From Acanthochromis polyacanthus (lineage: Eukaryota; Chordata; Actinopteri; Pomacentridae): a DNA stretch of 64,000 nt. The notes beneath the pieces were generated by a model. That model did not search any database and was not told the origin of the DNA. It saw only the letters and a program-made list of their open reading frames with translations. Made by a program: the position numbers and the translations under genes. Each line of letters starts with the position of its first letter. Positions within the stretch are counted from its first letter, which is position 1. The stretch spans positions 32,215,690 to 32,279,689 of the forward strand of contig NC_067129.1 in NCBI RefSeq assembly GCF_021347895.1, in the 5' to 3' direction. Below are positions 22,549 to 32,788 of the stretch, piece after piece.

Positions 22549-24746
22549 ATCTCAGACTGGTTCTTGTTGGGAGGACTGGATCAGGGAAGAGCACCTGTGG
22601 AAACTTAATACTGGAAAGAGACGCCTTCAGTATTGGTGGTGCTGCTGCCAGTTCATCATCAGGTAACATGAGATAAATCTGAATCTGATGTATTATCTTT
22701 GGTAAATATTGATAATTGTTAATATTGTCTTTTGACAAGCCAGTTCAAGTAAGTGCAGTCTGTGCTTCTTGCGAAAGGTGTTGCTTCTATCTAAGATAGT
22801 GAGGATTGTGGTGTTACCTTCAGAGGGAGGTAGATCAACAGTATGGGATCAGGGATGGAGTGGTTCAGGAAGAAGTCTGAGGAGGCTGGAGGAAGCTCGG
22901 TGTGAAGCTTAGCTTAAATGGAGAAGGCTGAACACCAGAATCATTGTCGAAGGAGGCTGAGTGTTCTGTAAAACCCACGATGGAGGAACGTCCTCACTGG
23001 AACACTGAAGACCTGGCAGACATTGGAACAAAGAGGTGATCTGATGGACAGTTTTCATGGAGTGGACGGTCACGTTGTGCCTCTTAGACCACCTGCTCGA
23101 TCTCCCACCTGGACGCTCCTATCACACAGGACGAGGAGTGAATGGTTTTCATCCTCAAGTCTTCCTCGGGGGATACGACTTGGTGAGAGGACAATGAGCT
23201 TCATGTCCCTTCATGGCCTCCAGGGTTGTAGATGAAGGTGAAACTAAATCATCCCAGGAACAAGGCTCACCGAGCCTGGTGAGAGCTGAGTCAGGAAGCA
23301 TTTTATAGACATGAAAGGTTTTGTGGTTGGTCCAGGACACAAAGGGATATGTTAAGCCCTCCATCTAGTGCTTCCATTCCTGGAGGACCAGGACCACAGC
23401 TAGTAGTTCTGTGCTGATGCTGTAGTTCCTGTCTGCAGAGAACAAACCAGCCAGAAAAGAAGGAACAGCTTGTGACCAAAACAGACCAAACACCAGAACA
23501 GTGTTGAGAAAAGATAACCCTGACTCCAGTGTCAGTGGCATCAACCATGAACTGTAGAGTTGATTCAGGGGAGTTGCTACTTGACAGTAAAAATAAAGTT
23601 CTGTGTGGAAGTGAAGGCTTTAACAAGTGAAACACTGACGCTCAGGTGAGCTGAATAAGAACACAGGTGGATCTACTCATGGAAACACAATGGATCAGAA
23701 GAATTGCAAATAAGATAATGTAATAGTAAAGTCACGTAGAAAGTAATATTCAACTGATTCACAGGTGAGGGCTGGAGAGTCACTGTGAAAGTACTGAAAC
23801 CACAGAACAATGTGGCTCTGGAGATCAAAAATAGTCAGAATTTAACATAGTGGTGAGGTGAGCTATAGATGTGTGTGATCAGCCAGGTGCAAAGAAATTT
23901 GCTATACCTTAAGGGAAAAAGGGAATAAGGTCAACAGAAAAAAGGGGCATGTGAAAAGAACAAAAAACACAACCTAAACACAAAACTGCGTACATGAACT
24001 TTACAAAGATGTTTCACCATGCTGAATGTATCTTCTAACAACTTGCTCCTCTTGATAACAGGTTGTTCCCGATGACAGACAGCACCTTGCATGGAAGTTC
24101 TGTCACTTTTGGTGTGTGAATGAGAAACACATCATTTAGAGCTTTGAGTACCGTTAAGGTAGTAGGCGCTATATATGTACAAACCATAACATGCAAACTG
24201 TGTTTCTTCTCCTCAGGGAACACTCAGTGCTGTCTGCAGATGGAGATGATGACCAACTCCATGAACTTCTACAGAGGCGAGCCTAACTGGAAGGTGACGA
24301 TCGTTGAGACTCCTGGATTCTCAGAAACACCTGAAGTGAAGATGGAGATCAGGAGATGTGTCGACATGTTGTCCCCGGGGCCCCACGCCGTCCTGCTGGT
24401 CATCAAGGTGGGGCCCCAAATGGATGAAGAACAAGACACCGTGAGGCAGATGGAGGAGATCTTTGGAGAGAACGTCTGGAACCACACCTTCATAGTCCTC
24501 ACCTACGATGACCAGTCAGAGATGGATGTTGAGCTTCAGTTGTACAAAACTAAAGCCAAGCTGAAAAAGATCCTGAGAGTGGGAGACAGATACTACGAAC
24601 TCAACATCAACTCCAGCGACTTCCTGCAGGGTTTCCTGAGCAAAGTGGAAAAGAGGGTTGCTGAAAATAGAAGGAGGTTCTACTCTGTCCAGGACAGAGC
24701 CAGAAAAAGGAAGATTATAGAAGTTGATGGCGCGAATACAGATTGA
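22549..24746 (+). CDS. GIMAP/AIG1-like GTPase, two visible exons
   Basis: Immune-associated nucleotide-binding GTPase. Exon A 22,549-22,662 encodes the P loop GRTGSGKSTCGN. Exon B 24,217-24,746 encodes ETPGF (the G3 switch-II motif, with Glu where DTPG is usual), the AIG1-specific GPHAVLLVIKVG conserved box, LTYDDQ in the G4 region, and a short basic tail ending in TGA. The junction is phase 1 with GT-AG borders. If translation starts at ATG 22,464 the protein is 242 residues, at the short end of the family. An upstream exon beyond the acceptor at 22,548 is equally possible. No membrane anchor is visible. Members of this family act in lymphocyte survival and cytoplasmic membrane trafficking (established for mammals); the fish copies are often tandemly duplicated. 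The 1.55 kb intron contains an antisense Gypsy relic. Confidence 0.85.
23020..23600 (-). pseudogene. Gypsy-type LTR retrotransposon RT/RNase H relic
   Basis: Minus-strand translation gives QFMVDATDTGVRVIFSQ near 23,500-23,550, then WTNHKTFHVYKML near 23,315 in a shifted frame. These are the RNase H 'VDASDTGvGaVLSQ' and 'WTDHKNL' motifs of Gypsy elements. Frames are broken and no LTRs are visible. It lies in the intron of the GIMAP-like gene. Confidence 0.7.
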
Positions 24747-25006
24747 AGACATGTTTTTATGCACTGATTTACTCCACAGATAAAGTATTTTTAACTGGAC
24801 ATTTCATTATTTTTTTCTGTCTTTCCATTCATAAGAAAGTTGCAACAACACAGCACAAAATAGAAAATCAACAAACACCTGTGTGGCCCCTCATCCTGTT
24901 TCTGAGTTTGCACATTGATTCCTTTCCTTGACTTACAGTAGATCTTGTTTTCTGATTAGACGTCAAACTACATTTTTTTCTCATTATTTGTATTCTGTGC
25001 TATTAC

Positions 25007-25012
25007 AATAAA
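25007..25012 (+). terminator. Polyadenylation signal for the GIMAP-like gene
   Basis: AATAAA 260 bp beyond the stop codon, in 'attacaataaagttc'. No competing signal lies closer to the stop. Confidence 0.55.
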
Positions 25013-25013
25013 G

Positions 25014-25074
25014 TTCAACTTAATCTAATCTAATCTAATCTAATCCAGTCACTTCATTTTAGTTGCATCTTACT

Positions 25075-25130
<56 letters not shown>
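25014..25130. repeat. (TAATC)n followed by (ATCT)n microsatellites
   Basis: (TAATC) about six times at 25,018-25,045, then (ATCT) about 13 times at 25,076-25,130. The latter ends in an inverted 'atatagatagatat' that would form a small hairpin. Confidence 0.9.
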
Positions 25131-25302
25131 ATAGATAGATATTAGTGGTGGAACATGGTTTAAAAAAATTAATTAATTACAGACTTTGTAATTATTAATC
25201 GCAATTCGAACTTTTGTCAAATAGCAAGATTTGACACGAAAAAGTGAAGTTTTTCAGTCCAAATAAAATTGTGGTTGACAGCTGAATCAATGAATAGACC
25301 TA

Positions 25303-25684
25303 CAGCCATGGCCATAAGTTTGGACACAAGTACCATGACGCTTGTGAATCTTAGAAAATACCACAAAATTGTCACTTACAATACAGTACACAACTCCTGA
25401 GAACTATATTAAGTTTCATATTTTAAAAAAACATCAAAAGAGTTTGGTGTCATTTTGTTATTCTTACCAAATTCAGTTGTGGAAGTACTGCATTTTTTTG
25501 TTATTTTCTTCTAATATTATGTTTTGGGAACAAAGTTGTTCCAATTGTTGGAATTTATTGATAATATTATATCCCTTGTTGACTAATTAAACTGGTGCTG
25601 TCAAAAAATATTAGTTATGTTCTGTAATAGACATCAAAACAGACATAGTAAGTCATGCTGTGTCCAGACTTATGGCCATGGCTG
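25303..25684. mobile_element. Tc1/mariner-type MITE, 382 bp
   Basis: Terminal inverted repeats CAGCCATGGCCATAAGT...GGACAC match over 24 of 25 bp and are flanked by TA on both sides (25,301-25,302 and 25,685-25,686). There is no coding content. Confidence 0.85.
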
Positions 25685-25769
25685 TATACCTGTTTATAAT
25701 ATCAAATCTATTATAAATGTAAAATGGTACATATGGAAAAAAATATTTTGATGATTTAAAGTCTGGATT

Positions 25770-25990
25770 TAGTCTGTTTTTCCACTGTATGGCTATAACA
25801 AAAGCATTAGTAGCTCAAGGTCCTTCAGAGAGTTGAAAATCCAGAGATTCATTCTGTTTTCATAGTTTCTGGGTCTGATAAATGGTTACATTTTGATGCT
25901 TCTTTTTTGTTTAGGAATTTAAATTTTATTTATATTTTTTATAAACAAAACGTTTATAATTAAGTTATTAAAAGACATATTTTTGTTGTT
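25770..25990 (+). repeat. Dispersed repeat family 'GGACC-TCAG-AGTTGAAAATC', copy 1
   Basis: 'aaggtccttcagagagttgaaaatcc' to 'tttctgggtctgataaatgg' matches segments at 55,755-55,850 and 59,825-59,905, diverged but colinear. The element class is unknown. Confidence 0.6.
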
Positions 25991-26813
25991 TAAGTTATTA
26001 CTCCTCCAAGAAGGCAGAGCCTCGACAGTGTAATAAATTAAACAATAAAATAGTTTGTTTCATTTCTATTTATCTGCATTTTTCATCTGTCTGCTACATT
26101 CACAGATTACTGCAAAATCAAAGTGAAATTATAGTGATTCAACATTTTAAGACTTTTTGTAAACTAAAACACGGTCTTGAAAAATGGTCTGTTATGGGAT
26201 GGCTACACTGTTAGCCATTAGACTGTTGTCGCTAACGTTAGCTCTGGTGCTAACAGCAACATGTTTTACCATCAGCTTGAAGTGCTGCAGTGATATGAAA
26301 ACTCTTTGTTGCACAATTTGCACACAACCACTTATTGATGAGGTATTGTTTATAATTACCTGCTCTTGCTCTTTTATTTGTTCACTTTAGGGTTGATAAT
26401 AATGGTTTCATGTTCCTAAACTTTCCATGTTTTTAAATGTCTTCTTCTGTAAACAATTAAACCTAGAAAGTCACAGAGAATAATTGCTAAATTAAAAACA
26501 AAACAAAAAGTTCTATCAACACTCACTGAGGAAACTCCCCTTAAGGTTGGATCCAAAAACAATCAATCCTCAAAGACCTCCATGTTAAAACGTCCAGCCT
26601 TAGAGCAGAAATAAACATGTTTCACAAAGTGAATCTTCTACAGCTTTGATTTCCTCAAACATTCCAAATGGGAGGTTAATCTATGATTCTTCACTCATCA
26701 TACTTGTGCATATCAAGCTTTCATGTTCACTCTTATCAGTGCTCTAAGTTTGTAGAAGGTTTTAGTTGCTCGTGACCTACTTCCTGATTTGCTGCATTCC
26801 AAAAGATTCCCAT
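25991..26813. other. Intergenic, no gene seen
   Basis: AT-rich. A short open stretch at 26,184-26,390 has no recognisable domain and is not supported as a gene. Confidence 0.5.
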
Positions 26814-26893
26814 GCTGTTGGCAGGATTCGAACCTGTGCAGGGAGCCCAAATGGATTTCTAGACCACCAGCTTAACCACTCGGCCACAACAAC
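26814..26893 (-). tRNA. tRNA-Ser(AGA)-like gene
   Basis: Minus strand: acceptor arm GTTGTTG pairs with CAACAGC (one G-U), followed by TGGCCGAGTGG (A box), anticodon loop CTAGAAA, a serine-type extra arm, and GGTTCGAATCC (B box). The anticodon stem has one mismatch and one wobble, and the discriminator reads A rather than the usual G, so it may be a variant or decaying copy. The body otherwise follows vertebrate tRNA-Ser-AGA closely. Confidence 0.65.
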
Positions 26894-27548
26894 CCACACA
26901 GAGGCTTGTTTTTAAACCCAGAGAGGAAATCACAAGACAATTTCTTTTATGTTGCATTTCTTTAGAAGTGCTTCGTGTTTGAACCTGCAAACTGCCATGA
27001 AAAGTAAAATATTAATGCTATTTCGATTATTGTTAAATGAAATATTAAAACAGAAATATTATGTCATTCTTTTAGAAAAGATTTTGGGGGCGCTGTTTCA
27101 CTGCTTTTGATTCCAGCATTGTAGCACAACTCTGTCATATAAAGAGAAGAAAACTGTTATGTCAGGTTCATTATTTCAGAGCTGCTTCTGGTAACTTACT
27201 CTGTAATAATACCCTGACAGGCGGGATGATTATGGCTTTTAGTTGGATTGGTACATGAACAGTCAACATGTAAGACTGAGGCCTTCGGTCTTATCATTAC
27301 ATAATAAAAGTGTTTCTATCAACCATTTAATCAATCTCTATTGGTTAGATCAGAATTAACCTGAAGAAACTGATATTGCTGATATTAAAGCATAACTTTT
27401 GCAACAACAAAAGCCCTCAGAGAGCGCAGTTCTCCGCCAAGGCTGCTCAGTAGTTGTATGATGGAGTCTTCAAAAAGTCGTGTTCCACAGTTGATTTGCA
27501 GTAGGATCGCAATCATGTGATTTTACAATCAATTTGAACTATTCTACA

Positions 27549-28382
27549 GAGAAGAGTGGACCAGAATTCCTCCATGGTGATGTAAAAGACTCATCATAAG
27601 CTGGAACAAACATGTAGCCCTTTAAGCTGCCGTCAATTCCAGCCATTTTCAGTACAAAAAATCGCTAATATTTTATTTGTAAATAAAAATATGACGAGAA
27701 ATAGAGGGAATAATGGACGCACATCGCGAGGTGCATTTCCTTGAAAACGACCGATTCGTGGATTATATACCGACTTCAAGACATGTTTTGGACAAAATAG
27801 TTTACTGGCTTGTTTCGTCTGGATGTCCAAGGTTGGATTATGGCCGTTTTTGTGGAATATTTTCATCTGTGTGTAATAATGAACCCGCAAATGTGAGTCG
27901 CGCTGTGTGCGTTAAAGTCGTGTATAGAGAACGGATGGATGGATATTCGTTGTTTGTCGGACAAATGTGTTTATATTTCCCGCCGTGGTAATCACATCTG
28001 AAAGTGGTTTATACCGGCGGATTCATGAGAATCTAAGCTTTCCATCGGCGTATAGTGTTTGTATAATCGCGTTTGCAGCTTTAGACATTTAAGGAAAGGC
28101 TTATGCAGATCTCAAAGCGTCCCGCGGGCGGGACACTGAAGCTTAACGACTGCAGTTGCTGCAGCCAAGCCAGTGATTAGGTTTAGGGGGGCAATTACTT
28201 TTTCACAGGGGTGATATTGATTTCCAATAAATCTTGAATAAACCATCATTTAAAAACTGTGTTTTGTGGGTTATCTCTGTATAAAGTTCAATAAAATATT
28301 AGTTTGATGAAGTACTGAAGTGTGAGAAATATGCAAAAATAGAAGCCTTCTGTTGGGGGGTAAATGCCTGTTCACAGCACTG
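27549..28382 (+). mobile_element. Tc1 relic: transposase C terminus plus right TIR, split by a 553 bp insert
   Basis: 27,549-27,595 encodes EEWTRIPPW, a stop, then CKRLI, matching the Tc1 C-terminal 'EEWAkIP...cr.LI'. The colinear continuation, 'actgcagttgctgcagccaag' and onward, resumes at 28,149. It leads into TIR sequence with 'ggggggcaattactttttcac' (inner) and ends with CAGCACTG at 28,382, as in the common fish Tc1 family with a CAGTG terminus. The transposase N terminus and left TIR are missing. Confidence 0.75.
27596..28148. mobile_element. Insert of unknown class inside the Tc1 relic
   Basis: The block interrupts the Tc1 C terminus. It contains a 92-codon open stretch on the plus strand (27,713-27,991), starting MDAHREVHFLENDRF and including LVSSGCPRLDYGRF, with no domain I recognise. 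It ends in the GC-rich 'cccgcgggcgggac'. A possible short duplication 'aagct' lies at both edges. I believe I have seen this sequence type repeatedly in fish genomes, but cannot name it. Confidence 0.45.
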
Positions 28383-28389
28383 TCAATAA

Positions 28390-29437
28390 TGGATGAGTAA
28401 TCTGTGTTTTCTTTGTCATTAGCTCCTTCAGTGACTGTAATGTGACTCTGGGTGACTCATGGAGGGAAGTCATCTGCTTTCTCCAGATATAAACAGCTTC
28501 ACACACAGCAAATGATCTCACTGAGATGATTGTTTTGTTGTCATCAGCACTGGTTTCTGCTAAAAACAGAGATCTAAATTCAAGCTAAAATCTCGTGCCA
28601 GTCTGGGAAGTTTTCATTTTTTTCAGTTAAATGTGACTCCGGCTGAGGAAGTTCACTCATGTGGGTTTGTTTGTTTTGTATTTGCATTGTTCTGGTTCCT
28701 TTTTTTCCCTGCTGCCAAAATTTTGGAAATCACAAGTTTAGCTGAAAGCCCACACAAGTGACACAAAACCAGAAATAATAAGTGTGTGAAATGATGGAGT
28801 CGGCGTGGAAATCGACTCGGTGTTTCCCCTTTGGGACGATTGAGAAACACTTAAGAGGGAAATTCTTAACTTGCAGCATTTCTTCACATTTGATCTTTTA
28901 CAGGTTTTGGGGCCAAATAGACGAAACAGCGAATGAAGTAACTAAAATGGTATGAAAATATAGAAAACATGATAGACATGTCGCATTTGAGTTTGTATTA
29001 ATGTCACAAAGGTTTCTTCAGTGCACTTTGTCACATTTTGGGCCAGTTTTTTTTTACTTTAATCAAGTGTTTCTTGTGACATTTTGACATTTTTTTTTAA
29101 CCTTTAATTCAATGTTTCTTATTCTTTAAGTTCAAAATGTGCTTAGAAATGATCGGACTGATGATCGATGATTGGATTGACATTATTTATGATATCTATG
29201 AGATGAAAGATTTTGTTTTTGTTTTTCAAAAAGAAGGAGCATAATCTTTTCAATGTGGATTTACTTTCTATTTGGTCGATTAATATGAACATCACCCCAA
29301 ACTTTAGGTTCTGTTACATCTGGATTTCCATTTTATGGTCTTTTTTCCTGTGATTTAAAAAAAAAAAGTTTCCCAGCTTATTTGTTTTTTCTTTCTCTCT
29401 CGTATATAAGGCCCTACTATGCTTATTTAACATATCT
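28390..29437. other. Intergenic, no gene seen
   Basis: AT-rich, ending in a (CT)n-rich stretch at 29,390-29,500. Confidence 0.5.
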
Positions 29438-30073
29438 GTCATAGCCTGTTACGTGCCAGTCTCTCTCTTTCTCTCTCTCTCTCGCTCTCTTTCTCTTTGG
29501 TTTGGCTTTCTCTCCTCCTTCTGCCTGCTGCTCACCTGAGTGCAATCGGCACTCAGGTGATGAGAGGAGGAGGAGGGACTAAAAGGGACAGGGAGTGGAG
29601 AGATGAGAGGCACGACACGGCACAGACACCTGGACAGGTAGGAGGGAGTTTACCTTCCTCCGTGGTTTTTCTTCCCTCCAAGCAGGTTTTCCCCGTGCAT
29701 GCTTAGGTGCCGGGGTTTTTGTTGGTTTTCTTCGTTGTATTAATTTGGGCTGGAGATTGCCGACAGTCTCGCTATTCGTCTTTTGTTTATTTCAGCCTTA
29801 GTTCTTATTTTTAGGTAGTTTAGGGGGAGACGCTGGGAGCGACGGCCCACTGCGTGGTTGGCCCAGCATCTTCCCACTTTTGTTCTTTTGTCTGGGGTCT
29901 CCAGCCCTCCTTTGTTTCTGTTTTCGTTTGTGTTATTTTTGATTATCTTGGGGTGGCCAAATAAAGCCTGTGGGTTTAATTGGAGATATTTTGTGTGGCG
30001 TCCTTCTGTATATGCTGCGGTCTCTCTCCCTTATCGAGCCTGTGTTTTCAGTCTATGTGAGGGCCTTAACATA
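29438..30073 (+). mobile_element. Possible solo LTR (Gypsy-like)
   Basis: Begins TGTCATAGCC and ends near GGGCCTTAACA. It carries a promoter/poly(A)-like organisation with 'ccaaataaagcctgtggg' at 29,949 and a GT-rich tail 'tttgtgtggcgtccttctg' after it. No partner LTR, PBS or target duplication could be confirmed. Confidence 0.4.
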
Positions 30074-30419
30074 GCCTTTTGTTAAAATTATTTTGCCAAA
30101 GTCTATTTTGGTTCTTGATGATAAAATAATATAATATGTGTATTATACACACATGTACAGGAAATTTCTAGCATCCCAATATCATCTCCATCTGAACATT
30201 TTACACATTTTTCCATTTTAAATGAAATAATTGAAAATGTTGCCTCTGCTGGAGCCAGTCAGTCATGCAGATCTGCTAGAAATTATATTGTCTCTTTTTT
30301 CACAAAGTTGTATGGCTGTGGGAGTTTTTTTTTCTGGATATATTTAAAATGATTTTCCAGATTAGATGTTACTTTGAGGAGGGAAATACAAAAATTCACA
30401 GGAATGAAAGTGAATGAAA

Positions 30420-31560
30420 TCGCCAAATTTTGGCACAGACATTCCCTAGAGTGTAATTTTGGGTCTAAAATAGCAAATAAGTAAAACTTAACAAGAAAAT
30501 GTATAGATATCTGTCAAATAATGTGCCTGCAGTTCACCTGAATTTTTAACATTTTAGTACCACAAGGCTCCATAGTGGGTCCATTTTATTTTCGATACAT
30601 ATCATACAGAACATTAAAACCACTGATTATCTTCTTACAAGGCAGTATTCTGCTGAGAAATCTTTGGTCCTGGGATTCGTGTGGTTACTTTGACATATTC
30701 CACCCAACTAAATGTTCGGTTGTTTTTAACTGATGGAAGTTGTCGGCCATTTTAAGGCAGTGTCTTTGTACCTCTAGAGGTCCTGAGTAGCACCTCTCCA
30801 AGTGGTTTTGATGTTATGGCTGATGGGTAAACAGGCTTTCTTTGGAGTCTATTCTCTGAATTATAATACCTATAACCATAATTCTGGGATTTTTCCAGAC
30901 TTTTTTGCCACACAGCCAAAGAAGTTTTAGCCAGCATCAAAGGGAAACCAACGGCGTCAAAATGATAACAGCTGAAAATAATACAATTTGAAACATTTTT
31001 TAGCCAGTTTTGTTGATCGGGGTTTCATTTACTCAGGCATAATCAACATTTTTGTTCAGCAAACATACAGAAATAACAGGAAAATGTATAGATATCTGTC
31101 AAATAACGTGAAGTTCACCTGATTTTAAAAAAAAAAATCAAACTCATGTGAATGTTGGTTAAAATAAGTAAACTGAACAAAATCTGAGATGGCACAGCGA
31201 CACGTTTCCTGAATTCTGTGTGATTTGATGCAGATCGACCAAGTGGGATTACTGTGTGGGTTTTTAAATCAATTTTATTGGACTTAATGAACCCTCACAA
31301 CACAGGACAGGAAATCCTGAACTACATAATGGGGCCCTTTTATTTTCCATATGTACCATTATACAAACCACTGATTATCTTGTTCCAGGCAGTGTTCTGC
31401 TGGGAAATCTTGAGTTTTGGCATTCGTTACAATATTTTCTTAGCCAGTATTTTTTAATTTACTCAGGCATAATCAACATTTTTGTTCACCAAATGTACAG
31501 AAATATCAGGAAAATGTATAGATATCTGTCAAATAAGGCAACAAGGCCTGCAGTTCACCT
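30420..31560. repeat. Threefold degenerate duplication
   Basis: 'aaaatgtatagatatctgtcaaat' occurs at about 30,496, 31,081 and 31,512. The associated 'ccactgattatctt...caggcagt(a/g)ttctgctg(a/g)gaaat' block occurs at 30,620-30,665 and 31,368-31,412, and 'actcaggcataatcaacatttttgttca' at 31,032 and 31,459. Units are about 430-580 bp and diverged. Confidence 0.65.
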
Positions 31561-31593
31561 GACATTTATTTTGGAATTATAGTCATAATTGGC

Positions 31594-32163
31594 TAGCCTA
31601 GCCACGCTAGACCCATGTTCTGAAGGCACAAGGGTCTCGGGCCGCTCGACAGGGAGGGAGGCGGGCTAAAAGGTTGTCTATCAAATCACTCTGCAGCATT
31701 GGGTATACAACCAATCAGAGCAATGAATAGGCTGACGTAGTTCCTAGAGTGCCGGCGGATTGTGGCTAAGTCCCATTAGCTTCCCAACCAGCGGAGCCAA
31801 CTGGTATATTAAGGATTTGCCATATCCCGTCGGCATAAGTCCAAATACATCTTTCTTCTCAATGAAACACTTCAGTGCTGTCCTTTGTTTATCTTTCAAG
31901 TTGAATTTTAGCTTCAAATCTTTAAGGGCTGTGGCCAAAGCCGAGTCGAAAGATAACTTTTTATTGTGCGCCGGTTGTTTCTGTCAGAATCGTCGCGCCT
32001 CTGTCGTCACTTAGTTACGCCCGCCTTCTTACTCTACACTTCATGGTGATTCGTCCGGCCAGTTTCAGGAGAATCCAGCCTCGAGCCTTATGGAGGGTAA
32101 CTAGACCCACCCTGGCAGAGAATTAAATTCGTTGCCGTGGGTGGGTCTAGCGTGGCTAGGCTA
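31594..32163. mobile_element. 570 bp TIR element with 9 bp target duplication, carrying a helicase fragment
   Basis: Both termini are perfect 22 bp inverted repeats starting TAGCCTAGCCACGCTAG. ATAATTGGC flanks the element directly on each side (31,585-31,593 and 32,164-32,172). A 9 bp duplication fits Mutator/Kolobok-like transposition. No transposase is present. The interior holds an antisense RecQ-like helicase fragment. Confidence 0.85.
31744..31938 (-). pseudogene. RecQ-like helicase N-terminal fragment inside the TIR element
   Basis: 64 open codons on the minus strand. LKDKQRTALKCFIEKKDVFG is followed by the Walker A motif LMPTGYGKSLIYQLAPL, the diagnostic 'lPTGyGKSliyQlp' of RecQ-family helicases. 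The remaining helicase motifs are absent, so it is a truncated domain. It may be a captured host exon or the residue of a helicase encoded by a larger autonomous element. Confidence 0.7.
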
Positions 32164-32686
32164 ATAATTGGCTACTCCTTGTGCTGAAAACACAATTTCT
32201 TTAGATTTTCTTTTACAGGATTTGGTGCAAATTGTTTGTTTTTTAAAAAGTGAGGCACATAGAATAAAGTACTTTGAAATACTGCTATTTTAAGCTCATG
32301 TTTAGTTAATTTGTCCTTACTGTCTTGTTTTGCTGATGATGCCCAGCTGTATCTCTCACTAAACTAGAATAAAACTCAGGTTTTTAATCTCTGGTAACTT
32401 TGATTCTGGTTTAAAAATTCTCAACCAATCAATTTTTCTGCACCTTCTTCTTCCATCTTAGGCTTTTTGTGCCTTGTGTTTTATTAGTTGCTGTTTGTGT
32501 TTGATTACATCACCATCGAATCATTCCTGCTTATAATCTTTCATAAAATGCGTTCTTCAGTGTGCATTTCCTCACTTACTTATTGAATTACTAGAATCAT
32601 TAGCATCCATTTTACAGTTGACAAGTGAAAGCAGCTGCATTTCCTTGTTTCTTTTTTTGTGCGACGAAGCTAAACAACAGACATGT

Positions 32687-32739
32687 AAAGAGGAACTCAG
32701 CTCTTGCGGCACATCGACGACACATTCAGAGTATTTAAG
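32687..32739 (+). promoter_or_regulatory. Likely ncf1 promoter: PU.1-like site and TATA-like box
   Basis: AAAGAGGAACT at 32,687-32,697 is a close match to the PU.1/ETS consensus AAAGAGGAAGT, and TATTTAAG lies at 32,732-32,739, about 50 bp before the start codon. Human NCF1 is known to depend on a PU.1 site near its start. The match here is by eye. Confidence 0.5.
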
Positions 32740-32788
32740 CCTTGTCTCTGGTGTGTTTTCGATCAGTTGGACTTTGCGGCATCTCAGC

